Assembly: GCA_007570785.1 (NCBI GenBank)
Contig: ML664199.1
Location: 23,333,907-23,397,906, forward strand
Reading direction: 5' to 3'
Source of the DNA: Antilocapra americana
Taxonomy: Eukaryota > Chordata > Mammalia > Artiodactyla > Antilocapridae
Length of the DNA stretch: 64,000 bases
Below, one piece after another: positions 47,075-59,945 of this stretch. Position 1 is the first letter of the stretch, and the number at the start of each line of letters is the position of its first letter. The position numbers were made by a program, and so were the translations under genes. The notes beneath the pieces are model-generated. The model did not search any database, was not told where the DNA came from, and was given only the letters and a program-made list of their open reading frames with translations.

Positions 47075-48492
47075 CTGCAGGCAATTTAGTCACACCCAGA
47101 AAGAAGAGAAAAGGGAAAAATGTTCATTGAAATTTGGTTCCCATATCATTACTAAAGTGCTTAAGTAATTTGCTAATCAAACTCTCCCCTGTAGAAGAGG
47201 AGTTACTGTTCAGAAGTGTGGCAATGACCTCAATCTCATTTAAAATCAGAAATGAGGTAAGATGCCTCATTTGCAGTGCTGGCTTGCTGCGGCCTAGGAA
47301 TTCAAAAGGGGTATCCTCCTCCTCCCCACAAATTGATATTTCTCATGAATAAGTTATAAGTGTTTTTTTTAATATGGGTGATTCACATTTTTCTCTTAAA
47401 ATCTCTTACTGTTTCATGGGGGAAAGCCCAAACTGAATGAGTACATACTATGTCCCCAAAACATAGATTTGAAGGACTCAGTTTTTTGTTTTTGTTTTTT
47501 TAATAGAGCTAACATTTTTAACTCAAATTAATGATATCCACATAAAAGTGTTTAGGAGTATAATGTACTAATGTATATAACTCACTTTGAAATATAACAA
47601 AAACTGAGATGTGTGGGTGGATAAATGGATAGGTGTCTTAAAAAAAAGCAAATATAGAAAAATAAGTGTAGAATCTAAGTGGGTATATGAGTGGTCACTG
47701 TACAATTCTTTCAATTTTAATATAGGTTTGACATTTTTCATAATAAAATGCTAGGGAAAATGTTCTAGGAAGGATTAATTTAAAAAACTGAAAAAGTTGC
47801 CTAAACGAAAACAATAACATTTACAATCACAATTGTTATAAAGATTTAGTGAAATTCATGTAAAATGCTTTGTATGCTAAGTGTGTGACACCAAGATTTC
47901 TCAGTTTGCCATTAGACTTCCATAGCTTTCACCTTAAAGAAAGGTAATATATGGCCTGCATCATATATACAGCATTTTGTGAACATGACAGAAGCATAAA
48001 TGTGTTAAGTCAATAAAATACCACATGTAGTCTCCGCTTATACATGTCACAAAAATGGCCAGTCACACCCATTTTAAGACCTGGAGAGACGCTTTTGTTG
48101 TTCATATGTCCTTTTAAACTTCAAATGGCTGGGAGGGCACCAGAGACTTCTAAAGATTTAGGATCATTTAGAAACATTAGGTGCGTCACTTTGATCAGAT
48201 ATTAGCTAAGCAGAATAAATTAATCACTAGTTAGGTAAGAACTACAACTGTTCTGAGTGCCTAAATGTCCCATCAGCACCTTCCAATCTATTAGTTTGTT
48301 TACTTCACTACCTCAAACTAATATCATTTATAGTGCTGCAAGGCCCCTTCCCTCCTGCTTTCCATTTACTCAAGCTTTCTTTGAAAGTGTATGGTCATGG
48401 TGGAAATCACAAACTAAGGAGCTGGAAGACCTGACTTTAGGCTTTAGCAGATGTCTGGCACTCAGTTTCCTAGTGTGTAAAAAAAGAGAGTT
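47075..48492 (-). other. PUS10 intron
   Basis: A MIR-like segment (about 48380-48490) is cut by the BovB insertion. The rest is unassigned. No PUS10 exon found upstream of 47074 in this stretch. Confidence 0.4.
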
Positions 48493-48503
48493 AGACAAAG
48501 ATG

Positions 48504-49855
48504 CCAACAAATTTGGAAAACTCAGCAGTGGCCACAGGACTGAAAAAGGTAAGTTTTCACTGCAGTTCCAAAGAATGCTCAAATTACCGCACAATTGTAC
48601 TCATTTCACATGCCAGCAAGATCATGCTCAAAATCCTCCAAGCAAGGCTTCAACAATACATGAACTGAGAACTTACAGATGTACAAGCTGGATTTAGAAA
48701 AGGCAGAGGAACCAGAGATCAAATAACCAACATCTGCTGGATTATAGACAAAGCAAGAGAATTCCAAAAAAAAACCATCTACTTCTGTTTCATTGACTAC
48801 ACTAAAGCCTTTGACTGTGTGGATCACAACAAACTATGGAAAATTCTTCAAGAGATGGAAATACTAGACCACCTTACCTGCCTCCTGTGAAACCTGTATG
48901 CAGGTCAAGAAGTAACAATTAGAACTGAACATGGAACAATAGACTGGTTCAAAGTTGGGAAAGGAGTGCATCAAGGCTGTACATTGTCACCCTGTTTATT
49001 TAACTTCTATGCAGAGTACATCATGCAAAATGCTGGGCTGGATGAATCACAAGCTGAAATCAAGAAATCAAGATTACCAGAAGAAATATCAACAACCTCA
49101 GATATGCAGATGATACCACCCTTATGGCAGAAATCGAAGAGGAACAAAAGAGCTTTTTGATGAAGGTGAAAGAGGAGAGTGAAAAAGCTGGCTTAGAACT
49201 CAACATTCAGAAAACTAAGATCATGGAATCCAGTCCCATCACTTCATGGCATATAGATGGGGAAACAGTGAAAGACTTTGTTTTCTTAGGTTTCAAAATC
49301 ACTGCAGATGGTGACTGCAGCCATGAAATTAGAAGACACTTGCTCCTTGGAAGAAAAGCTGTGACAAACCTAGACAGCATATTAAAAAGCAGAGACATTA
49401 CTTTGCTGACAAAGGTTCATCTAGTCAAAGCCATGGTTTTTCCAGTAGTCATGTATGGATGTGAGAGCTGGACCATAAAGAAGACAGAGCACCGAAGATG
49501 CGTTTGAGCCTGTGGTGTTGGAGAAGACTCTCAAGAGTCTCTTGGACTGCAAGGAGATAATACCAGTCAATCCTAAAGGAAATAAATCCTGAATATTCAT
49601 TGGTAGGACTGAAGCTGAAGCTCCAATACTTTGGCCACCCGATGTGAAGAACCGACTCATTGGAAAAGACCCTGATGCTGGGAAAGACAGAAGGCTGGAG
49701 AAAGGGATGCCAGAGGATGAAATGGTTGGATGGCAGGCTCAATGGACATGAGCTTGAGCAAGTTCCAGGACATGGTGAAGGATAGGAAAGCCTGGTGTGC
49801 TCCAGTCTATGGAGTTGCAAAGAATCGGACATGACTAAGCAACTGAACAACAACA
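48504..49855 (+). mobile_element. BovB LINE, 5'-truncated, sense on the + strand
   Basis: Runs from caaatttggaaaactcagca through the RT region to the BovB 3' end (ggacatgactaagcaactga). Stops and frameshifts break the RT, for example a TGA replaces a conserved codon near 48888. Flanked by agacaaagatg (48493-48503) and agactaaagatg (49856-49867), a duplication with one indel. Confidence 0.92.
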
Positions 49856-49867
49856 AGACTAAAGATG

Positions 49868-51257
49868 ACTGTAATTTAAACTTTTCTGGATGGCTAAAGA
49901 AAAGTTAGCCATCTGGATGTCCATTAATGGACATTAGTGGGTATACTGCTCTGTAACAGGGGCTACTAAGACTTCTAGGACTCTGAGATCATAGAAAAAA
50001 TAAATAATGGTCTCCTAAAGTTGAAACCTTGGAGTCAATGTTACCCCACCTTTCTTCAGTCTCCATACTTTAAGAGATCAACAAATACCTATTTCCTCAT
50101 CTATAAAGGGATATTAATATTCCCCTTGCAGAGATATTATAAGGATTTAATGAAATTATTTATGTAAAAACCAAGTAAGATTTCTGGCATGTACTTAATA
50201 AATGGTACTATTATTGTCATTTTTAAATTAAAACTTATCTGTAATTCAAAAATAATGAAATTATTACCCCTTTAAAGATTTATGAGACTTGATCCCTTTC
50301 CTTCACATCCCAGACTGCTCTACTGTAGGCAGTCCTGGAACCTCCCTCATCAATGAAACCCTCCTGGGTATCTACACTGTAGAGAACTATCTGTCCTTTT
50401 TTTCAGAGGACTCAGACTCTTCTGTCCTTTTTTAGTGACCTCTGTTCTCTATGGTCCCTTCCAGATGATGCCATCTAGTCTGTAATCTACTCTGCCATCC
50501 TCTGACTATAAAGTAGTGTAGGGTGGAGGTTGCCAAGGGAAACCAGATTACCTGTGTAACATGTTAAATTAAATCAAATGTCTTTAGTACCTGAAATTTG
50601 TTAAAGGGTTTTTCCTTCCTAATCCCCTGCAGGCTCCCTGTTCAACCATGCCATCAGGTTGGACTGAGCTAATCACACAGCAGGGGCTGGAAGGCTGAAT
50701 CCCAAAGTAGTCAGTGTTGCTCAATTATTCAATTTTACCACGTGCTAATAATGTCATGGACCTGCTTCTGCTGAGGTAAAAGAAGTATATTCCTCCCCTT
50801 CAGGTAACCAAGATACTTTTAATAAATGCTCTATTCCTTAATCAGTGGAAAAAATTCATTCTCTGGAGTAAGAAATTTAATTCTTCCTCCCCAGTAGAAC
50901 CATTTAAAGTTATCAAGTTTAATCAAATTTGATACCAAAGGCAGCAGGTCATCTCCTGAACACTCAGGACCCACAGAATTTAATCCTGGACTCAGCTTTG
51001 CTAAGTGGGGGAGTTAAATAACGTGCTTACTAAAGTGCTTATGCACTCTGGCAACGCACAGACACACAGACAGACACACACACACAAGCATATACCCGTA
51101 CACATATCAAGGAAACTCTGCCGGGAATGGCTTTTAAGCTCAGAGTTCCAAGCAAACAATGAAAGTGGGTTATAGTAAGGCCAGGAATGGAGGCTGTTCA
51201 AGCAGAGGAGGCAGGAAGAAAGGAAGGAGAGATGGGGGGAGGCATTAAAAATGGCAC
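49868..51257 (-). other. PUS10 intron
   Basis: MIR-like segment near 50095-50215 and a CA-rich tract near 51060-51085. Otherwise nothing recognised. Confidence 0.4.
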
Positions 51258-52179
51258 TTGTCACATACAGATCAATGGAGAGCCCTACAGTCAATTAATC
51301 TTCAACACAGGAGGCAAGACTATAAAATGGGAAAAAGTCTCTTGAACAAGTGTTGCTGGAAAAGTTGGACTGCTGCATGTAAATCAATGAAGTCAGAACA
51401 TTCCCTCACATCATGCATAAAAATAAACTCAAAATGGCTTAAAGACGTCAACATAAGACATCACAATATAAAATTCCTAGAAGAAAGAACAGGTAAAACG
51501 TGCTCTGATGTAAATTATTCAATGTTTTCTTAGGTCAGTCTCCGAAAGCAATAGAAATAAAAATAAACAAATGGAACCCAACCAAACCTACACGCTTTTG
51601 CACAGAAAAGGAAACCATAAACAAAATGAAAAGACTGGTAGAAGATATTTGCAAATAATGCAACTGAGGAGAGCTTAATCTCCAAAATATACAAACACCT
51701 CATACAACTCAACAACAACAACAAAAACCGCAAACAACTCAATTGGAAAATGGGCAATAGGCCTTCACAGACATTTCTCCAAAGAAAAGATACAGATGGC
51801 TGGTAGGCACATGAAAAGATGTTCAACATCACTAATTATTAGAGAAATGCAAGTCAAAACTACAATGAGACACCACCTCATGCTGGTCAGAATGACCGTC
51901 ATGAAAAAGGAAACTCATTTTCTGAGACATATTCAAACTTGTTTGTCTACAAACAACAAACACTGGAGAGGATGTGGAGAAAAGGGAACTCTCCTGCACC
52001 ATTATTGGGAATGCAAATAGTATAGTCACTGTGGAGAATAGAAGAGAGGTGCCTCGGAAAACTTAAAATAGGATCACCATGTGATCCAGCAATCCCACTT
52101 CTGAGTGTATACCTGGACAAAACTATCATTCAAAAGGGTACATGCATCCTTATGTTCAAAGCATCACTACTCACAATAG
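51258..52179 (+). mobile_element. L1 LINE fragment (ORF2 3' end and following)
   Basis: Typical L1 blocks in order: agtcaattaatcttcaacac; aaaattcctagaagaaagaa; ccttcacagacatttctcca; gatgttcaacatcactaatt; aatcccacttctgagtgtat. Broken by stops. It ends abruptly at 52179 against SINE-derived sequence. Confidence 0.88.
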
Positions 52180-52262
52180 CCAACTCTTTGGGGTTGGCAA
52201 AGAGTTGGACATGACTGAGCAACTTCCACTTTCTTTACCAAATGAGCTATCAGGGAAGCCCC
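52180..52262 (-). mobile_element. Scrambled Bov-tA fragments with an 11-bp hairpin
   Basis: ccaactctttg (52180-52190) and caaagagttgg (52198-52208) form a perfect inverted repeat with a 7-nt loop. Then comes the end of a Bov-type SINE (gacatgactgagcaac), joined to the reverse complement of a Bov-tA head (tgagctatcagggaagcccc). This looks like an internally deleted or rearranged SINE. Confidence 0.6.
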
Positions 52263-53542
52263 CAAATGGTAATACAACAGTAATAATGATTAACAAGATT
52301 AATAAAAATAGAAATACAGAGTGGTAGGGGCTGTGACAGGGAAATATTTTGAGGGGACATTTAAGGCATCCTCAGTTCAGTCTTGTTATTAAAATTATCA
52401 AGAAGTGACATCTAATCTGAGTTCTGAAGAATCAGGTATTGAGAATTACCTGTGTGAAGAGTGGAGAAAATACAATCTGAACAGGGAAAAACTGTTGTGC
52501 AAAGGCCACAGAGCATCAGGAAGCTCCTGGGAACTACGGGTTATTGGTCCCTAAAGAGCTGAGGATGTGTGGCTGCAAAGTACAAACGAGGAAACAGGAT
52601 TAAAATGATAGAACTAGTGAACCCATGGTAAGGGGTTTAGATTTTACACTTAAGGCAAAATGGAGCCACAGAAGGATTTTAAGCAAGGGAGTAGCGTGAT
52701 CATATTTGTCTTCAGGAATTCTCACTTGGGTTGTAATGTGAGTTAGAGGAAGAAGATGATAACTAAGGGAAATGAAGGCATTTGGTAAACTAAAGCAGTA
52801 ATTCAAATAAGAAATCATATATATGGCAGTGGTGGGAGGACTGGAGAGGAGGAGGCAGCTTTTAGAGATAATGAAGACACAGATGGGCAGGACTTGGCGA
52901 TTAACACTGATGTTGGGATTTCTAAATTACTACCAATGCCCTTAAAACTCTAAAGTCTTTTGAATCCTACACATCTCTTGGGCTCACTTATGACAGTAAG
53001 GATAATACAAATATAGACTTGTACCCTACAGATAAATGACAATAGCAGTGTGGGCAGCTAGAGGCATGACCCTCTGCTCTTCTCCACCCAGCACGCACAC
53101 ACACACAAACACACACACACACTCTCTCCCTCTCCCTCTTTCCCTCTCTCTCTCTCTCTCCCACTTACCTACCTCCAAGTCTCCTCACTACCATCACCTC
53201 CCGGCCACTCTTTTGTTCCCCAGAATCTCTGATGTCAGACCTGTGATGTAATGACTAACACAGTCTGGGTGTCTCTTTTGATAAATAGAAGATCTGCCTT
53301 TAGCCATGTTTAAAAACCCACCCCAATCCTCTACATTATCTTTATCTACAGGGTTGGGAAAAAAGAAAATGGAGCCAGATATATGACCTTCTCACTCCAA
53401 CTTTTCCTACTACTGTTGGCAAAAAAAAACCCCTTTAGATAGCATTAAAAACACTGAACATTTTATTTGTGACAAAGCAAGAGGAAAAAAGCAAGGACAA
53501 ATCAGCAAAGATAGAATGAATCTGCAAAGTCAAATTAGATAC
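52263..53542 (-). other. PUS10 intron
   Basis: About 52480-52900 resembles an old, unnamed interspersed repeat. A compound microsatellite lies at 53094-53160. Confidence 0.4.
53094..53160. repeat. Compound (CA)n-(CT)n microsatellite
   Basis: acacacacaaacacacacac followed by ctctctccctctcc-type tracts. Confidence 0.95.
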
Positions 53543-53766
53543 TGCTCTGTGCTGTGTGCTGTGCTTAGTCTCTCAGTCGCGTCTGACTCTTGGCAATCCC
53601 ATGGATTGTAGCCCTCCAGGCTCTTCTGTCCATAGGGATTCTCCAGGCAAGAATACTAGAGAGGGTTGCCATGCCCTCCTCCAGGGAGGATCGTCCCAAC
53701 CCAGGGACTGAATCCAGGTCTCCCACATTGTAGGAAGATTCTTTACCATCTGAGTCACCAGGGTAC
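53543..53766 (-). mobile_element. Bov-tA SINE, antisense
   Basis: The + strand starts gtgcttagtctctcagtcgc and ends accatctgagtcaccagggt, the inverse of the SINE head. Confidence 0.9.
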
Positions 53767-54605
53767 ATCTCTACTGATACAGTTTCCAAGATCATTACTA
53801 CTTCTGTTTTGTGAGTTTTAAGAAGAATTTGAGGGGAACTGGGGAAGAAAAAGGAGAATTTCCATTGCATTTTCCAATACTCTAGATAATTTTTGCTTAC
53901 CTCTGAAGGATTTGATTGGAAATAATTACAAGAAAAAATTCTATAGGGGTGGGAAGGTGGAATAGAAGTAGAGGAGGAGAGAAGGAACCGGAAAACAGGG
54001 CAGCTGCAATGAATGAGGGCTCTGGGACAGATATAAAAACACGGTTCAGTTTTGTCCTTTGGTGTCATATGCTAATGAGGAGATAACCTGGCAACTGAAT
54101 TTCAGGTAACTTTAGAGTTAAAGACATCAGTCAAATGGAGATAACAACAAATATCTGTTAGTAATTGGGTGCGGCTGAGGGTGCAAAGGTGTTTCCTCTT
54201 AGAATCTGATTTTAGAGAATTAGCATCCATTGACAGCCAGTTAGCATATGACACTGAAGGACAAGGCTGAACCTTATTTGTCTTTATATCTGTCCCCAAG
54301 CCTTCATTCATTGCAGCTGCTCTGTCTTTTCGGTTCCTTCTCTCCACCCCTACTTATGCTGGTTAATGTGAAGTGAACCTGCGGATTCAAGAGGCTTCAA
54401 TTCCTCAACTAGCTCAGTTTCAACAGTCATAAATGCAATTTTATTTCAAAACAAATACCAAGAAAAACAGCTTTTTAAAAGTAAGTTTTAAGTTTGGGAA
54501 TATTAAGGAGATAAACTAACTTGCTGATAACCTGTTAATTGTTGAAAAAGGTCTTCAATAAATAACTCAAGAACTCTATAAAGAGAATTATTTTAAAATT
54601 ATTCC
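53767..54605 (-). other. PUS10 intron, nothing recognised
   Basis: A partial direct similarity (an aggagagaaggaaccggaa-like block near 53971 and its reverse near 54320, with nearby gcagctgc words) hints at an inverted duplication, not resolved. Confidence 0.35.
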
Positions 54606-54734
54606 AGGGTCTTCCCTGGTGGTCTAGTGGTTGGGACTCTGGGCTTTTGCTTCCAAGGGCCTAGGTTCAATCCCTGGTCAGAGAACTAAGATCCTACAAG
54701 TTGATCAGTACAGCTGAAAAAAAAATTCAAATTA
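54606..54734 (+). mobile_element. CHR-type SINE
   Basis: ggtcttccctggtggtctag head, ggttcaatccctggtcagag, then an A-rich tail. Confidence 0.8.
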
Positions 54735-56159
54735 GGAAAATTACAAGACTGGAATCATTTCATATATTGAACCTGATTTGCACTAAATGTATTAATGTTC
54801 TTAGGGATAAAGATTTCTTTATTGCATTTTTAAAATTAACTTTTAGATATTACTTTTTAAATATACTAAAAGAATATTATCAAAATAATCAGACTTCTGG
54901 CTTCAAGGTAGTGGAAAACGGTCCTTTCTGCTCACTTCTCTGGAAAATCACTGCAAAATAAGGAGAAAGAGAAACAGAAAAAGACACTCCATCTACAATG
55001 AGACAAGAATACTCATCACCCCAACTCTCAATGTACAACAGAAAAGGATTGCAGAAGTGGAAAGTAGCAGAGCCCAGGAAGCTGATCCCTCAGTCTTGGC
55101 AAAGAGAGATACTAGCTCCTCCAAGCCTAGCAAAGCTGAGGACTGGAAACCTAAGACAACAGAGGGTGAAGTGTGGGCTAAAGAAGGCCTGTATAAAGAA
55201 CAGATGGACCCCCACGTCCCTCCCTGACACCAACCAATAGGGGACTTATACTTTGGGAAATCAAACTAGAGGTGTCTACACTAAGAGCCCCTGGCAAAAG
55301 GACAGCTGGAGTGAAGCCCTACAAGGAAAATAGGAGGGGTCCATAAGAGCTTACAGTCTGAACAGAGAGAATGGCAGCCCCCTTACCTACCCTGCTCTGG
55401 CACTATGGCTGCCAAGCTTACACCTTTCTTGACAGGAGACTAGAGGGTTCTTCTCTGGACAAACTGGATGGTTTTTGAGGGAAATTTTTCAGATAATGTG
55501 ATATGGTCCTTTCATATAAAAAGTCAATTTACTACCTGTTCTCTTCTAAAACTCAGTCAATAGGCACCACCATCCCACACATAACTTTCAATCACCTTTT
55601 AATGTTCTGTACTTAAATGAATGCACAGAGACCATAAATCGTTTGAAGAAAATCTCTAACATGAAAGGAAGAAACCAAAACATAAACACAAGTGGAAAGA
55701 ATAGTGCACAAATTTCCATGTGCCCTTCAAGCCAGCCTCAAGTTATCAATATTTTGCTAAACATATTTTACCTATCTCTATTACCTTTTTCATTTAAGAG
55801 GGAGGTGAGCTGAAGTTACCATAAGTAAAATCTCAAATAATTTCACCTGTGAAGAACTCCCAATGGAAACATTTTTCAAAGTAATATTCTTTGTTATTTT
55901 AACTTACATTGAAACATTTCTGATGTCAATTTAAACATATGTAAGGGAGCACATGGTTTCTCAAACTTCTTTTGGGGCTGAAGAAGGGTACATAAGTAAA
56001 AAAGTTTGAAAAGCATGTGCTGAACCTTAGCATAGACAAACACCATTAGAAATGAAAAAGAGACTAGAATCACATATGTGGAGAAGGGTTTTTTTTTTCT
56101 CATGTTCTGTTTTTCCTCTCAGATAACATGTAAAAAGTACAGAATATACTGGTTTTAAA
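54735..56159 (-). other. PUS10 intron with an unassigned repeat-like block
   Basis: About 54890-55460 has the look of an old LINE 5' region (ggtcctttctgctcacttct, tggaaaatcactgcaaaata). I cannot name it firmly. The rest is unassigned. Confidence 0.35.
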
Positions 56160-56302
56160 AAATATTTATTTATTTATTTGGCTGAGTTGGGTCTTAATTG
56201 CTCTGTGGCATGTTAGAGCTTAGTTCCAGAACCAGGGATCAAACTCATGTCCCCTGCATTGGAAGGTAGATTCTTAACCACTGGACCACCAGGGAAGTCC
56301 CT
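56160..56302 (-). mobile_element. CHR-type SINE, antisense
   Basis: (ttta)n-rich start, ending aaccactggaccaccaggga, the inverse SINE head. Confidence 0.85.
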
Positions 56303-56561
56303 GGAATACACTGTTATTTATTGTGGAACATAATTTTCTCTTTCACTCTCTCTGTGTATATTATCTCAACCTCAAAGGTTTTTTGTTTTTCCAGCAAAGA
56401 AAAGAAGTATGGGGGCCCTTGGGGAGCAGAGGAGAAAGAAGGACCTCCTTCCTCCCTTTCCCCATTTCTTCCTCTTACTCTGATCACTGAATAGACATGA
56501 ATTCCCATGGCTTCTGCTGGGAACCTGGGTAAGACATGCGGGATACGGTCCAGAGTGACCA

Positions 56562-57343
56562 TCAGTTCAGTTCAGTTCAGTTCAGATGCTCAGTCGTGTC
56601 CAGCTCTTTGCAACCCCATGAATCGCAGCATGCCAGGCCTCCCTGTCCATCATCAACTCTCAGAGCTTGTTCAAACTTATGTCTGTCGAGTCGGTGATGC
56701 CATCCAACCCTCTCATCATCTGTCCTCCCTTCAATCTTTCCCAGCATCTGAGTCTTTTCCAATTAGTCAGTTCTTTGCATTAGGTGGCCAAAGTACTGGA
56801 GCTTCAGCTTCAGCATCAGTCCTTCCAATGAATATTCAGGACTGGTTTCCTTTAGGATTGACTGGTTTGATCTCCTTGTAGTCCAAGGGACTCTCAAGAG
56901 TCTTCTCCAACACCACAGCTCAAAAGCATCAATTCTTCAGTGCTCAGCTTTCTTTATGGTCCAACTCTCACATCTACATATGACTACTGGAAAAACCATA
57001 GCTTTGACTAGATGGACTTTGTCAGCAAAATAATGCCTCTGCTTTTTAGTATGCTGTCTAGGTTGGTCATAGCTTTTCTTCCAAGGAACAAGTGTCTTTT
57101 CATTTCATGGGTACAGTCACCATCTGCAGTGATTTTGGAGCCCAAGGAAATAAAACCTATCAGAGTTTCCATTGTTTCCCCATCTATTTGCCATGAGGTG
57201 ATGGGACTGGATTCCATGATCTTAGTTTTTTTAATGTTGAGTTCTAAGCCAGCTTTTCTACTCTTTCACTTTCATTAAGAGGCTCTTTAGTTCCTCTTTA
57301 CTTTCTGCCATAAGCGTGGTGTCATCTGCATATCTGAGGTTGA
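56562..57343 (-). mobile_element. BovB LINE, 5'-truncated, antisense
   Basis: Starts with four cagtt repeats of the BovB 3' end and stops at the YADD-encoding segment (about 57319-57343). The - strand shows C-terminal RT blocks such as GDCTHEMKRHLFLGRKAM. Decayed. Confidence 0.92.
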
Positions 57344-58804
57344 TATTTATCAGTTTCTGTGGAGAAAACTAAAACAGGAAAGAGGAATGGAAGAAGAGCA
57401 ATTTGCAAGTTTAAATAGGGTGGCAAGGGAAAGCCTCACTGAGAAGCAAAAAAAAAAAAAGAAGGTAAGGGAATAAGCCATACATATATCTGAGGGAGAA
57501 GTATTTTAGGCAAAGAGAACAGCAATGAAAAGATCTGGAGGCAGAAGTGCACCTGTTGTGTTCAATGTGGCTAGACCAGTCCGGGAAGAGAGCCAGTATC
57601 TAGTGATGAAGTCAAAGAACTAAGGGGCAGTGGTAGGCAGAGCCAGTATAGTATAATTCCTTTGCAGGTAATTAGGGGAATCTTATTTCACTCTGAACCA
57701 GATGGGGAGCCATGGAGGATAAACTAAGGAAGGACATGAACTGATTTACTTTTTAAAGCATGAGAGCAGGGACAGTTTTTAGGAGGCCACGATTAAAATC
57801 CAAGCAATTGCTTAACCTGCCTCTGGATAAAGGAAATTATCTTGGAGATACAAGATACAGCAAGAAGAAAGACTAGGGTTATTTCTAGGATCTCAATGCC
57901 TTTAAATTAAGCTGTCTGTTAATGGGCCAACAGTCCATGGCCCATTTGCTGGAAGTCAGTTGAGGCTTTACCAGCTAAAACCCTGTCCTAGGTCTTGGCC
58001 TGTAATCCTCTGCTTCACACTGTGCTGGATTATTCTCTTCCAAACAGGAGCTCCCAGAGTATAGTGGGCAGGCAGGAGGGACCAGACCCAGGCATCTCAT
58101 CTGTGTCCTGCAGTACATTTCCACAGGCACTAGCCTCAGAGCCAGAGGCTTCTGGTCACCATGGATAAGAAGATGCAATAGTCCAGTGTGGTGGAAGTGG
58201 GGGAGAGGAAGTGTTAACTGAGGACAGACAGTTGACATGCATAGACTGCAGACCCCAGAAAACTACTGACCATGGGGCATAGTGGCCAAGACACTGTACA
58301 CAGCAGCCTCAATCTAGGGGCTTTTCTGAAACCCTACCTTGGACAGAAGATGGGTTTCAAGAAGTCCAATGCAACTGTCAGAGGATGGGCTGACTTAGGA
58401 TAACAGCTTCCCTGGGGGAACCTCCCATTATTCTCCCTGCTACATTTTGGAACTCTATGCCTTTAATCCAGGCTTAATCAGAAGCTGGCCATTTCACGTA
58501 CCTAAATCAATTCTGTAAATTTGGCTTGTGGACCAAATCAGCCATAAAGAAGACCCAAAACATCAAGGGGGCCAGTTCTTCCATATACATTGGGGTTTTG
58601 CTCACAAGTACACATGAAGAAATACACAATGAGTACATAAAAAACAAAGATGCATGCACATATATGTGTGTACATGCAGATGCAAACATATATACAAACA
58701 TATATACACACATTTATACAGCAGAATATTCTATTCAAAGAAGACTCCGAGAAAGAGTTGATGAGTATACACATTTTTCAAAAAAAATTGTTAAATCTAG
58801 ATCA
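57344..58804 (-). other. PUS10 intron
   Basis: About 57480-57830 resembles the same unnamed old repeat as near 52640 (blocks of the ggggagccatggaggataaa type). An AT/AC-rich tract lies at 58660-58720. Confidence 0.4.
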
Positions 58805-59352
58805 GTGATTCTCAAATAGTTTGGTTTCAGAGCTTTTTACAGTATTAAAAAATTTTGAGAACCCAATATAGCTTTTGTTTATGCTGGTTATATCTACCAA
58901 TATTTATCATATTAGCAATTAAAACTATAAATTTTTAAAATATTAATCCCACAAAGAGTCAAACACGACTGAGCAACTGAACTGAACTGAATTCATCTAA
59001 AATTGATAAGAAAGTGATAAATCTACTACATGCTAACATAAATAACACTTTAAAAATACTATATTGTTCAAACAAAATAATTCAGTGAGAATAGTGGCAA
59101 TGCAGTACATGTTTGCAATTTCTTTAGGATACATCTTAATAAAAGACATCTAGATTTTCATATCTGCTTTTATGTTCAATTTGCTTCAGTAGTATACATC
59201 ATATAGCCTCTGGAAAACTCCACTGTATACTCTTGAGAGGATGAGAATGAAAATGGCAAATAATTATATATTACTATGAAAATACTTTTGACTTCATGAA
59301 CCTCTTACAAGGGCCCTGAATAGTCCCTACACCACATTCTGAGTACTACTGA
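58805..59352. mobile_element. Old hAT-type DNA transposon remnant
   Basis: The ends cagtgattctcaaa (left) and ttctgagtactactg (right) are imperfect inverted repeats of the cagtggttctcaaac type. The inside is AT-rich with phrases known from such elements (agcttttgtttatgctggtt). A BovB tail is nested inside. Confidence 0.55.
58950..58992 (+). mobile_element. Very short BovB 3' tail
   Basis: About 43 bp matching only the BovB terminus (cacaaagagtcaaacacgac, then gagcaactgaactgaactga), inserted in the hAT remnant. Confidence 0.85.
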
Positions 59353-59730
59353 TGTGACTGAAATAGACAATTTTGAAGGAAAATACAAATAATTAAAATC
59401 TGACTCAAGATGAATGAACAAAATCATATAGACTAATAACCTTTAACAGAATAAATTGAAAAAGTAATAAAGCTATCCCTTTAGTACTCCCTAAAACAGT
59501 TTGTTAAGTGTAGTTTATCAGAACTTCAAGAAACAGAAACAAATTACTTCCTTTTTGCTAAAATTTTCCAAGCACAAAAGAAAGCCTGATAATTAAATCC
59601 ACAAGGATTATACAATCTAACATCCAAACCATAATCTAATATGTAATATACTTGCATAATTTAATACCCAAACCAAAGATAGCATTCAAATAGTAGATAA
59701 GAGGCTATTTCATTTACATATATATACATA
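59353..59730 (-). other. PUS10 intron, nothing recognised
   Basis: AT-rich sequence. Confidence 0.4.
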
Positions 59731-59945
59731 CAGACTTCCCAGATGGCAGTAGGGGTAAAGAACCCACCTGCCAATGCAGGAGACTTGGGTTTGATCCCTA
59801 GGTTGGGAAGATTCCCTGGAGGAAGGATCCTACTCTAACATTCTTGCCTGGAGAATCCCATGGACCGAGGAGTCTATTGGGCTATAGTCCACAGCATCAC
59901 AAAGAGTCAGTCACATCAGTCGTGTCTGACCATGTGTGCGTGCAT
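59731..59945 (+). mobile_element. Bov-tA SINE
   Basis: cagacttcccagatggcagt head, gggtttgatccctaggttgg, and body cattcttgcctggagaatcc. Similar catatatata words on both sides suggest a target-site duplication. Confidence 0.88.

Noticed and set aside
53565..54068. 167-codon - strand frame as a gene
   Set aside because: About a third is antisense Bov-tA translation, and the rest has no recognisable domain or exon structure.
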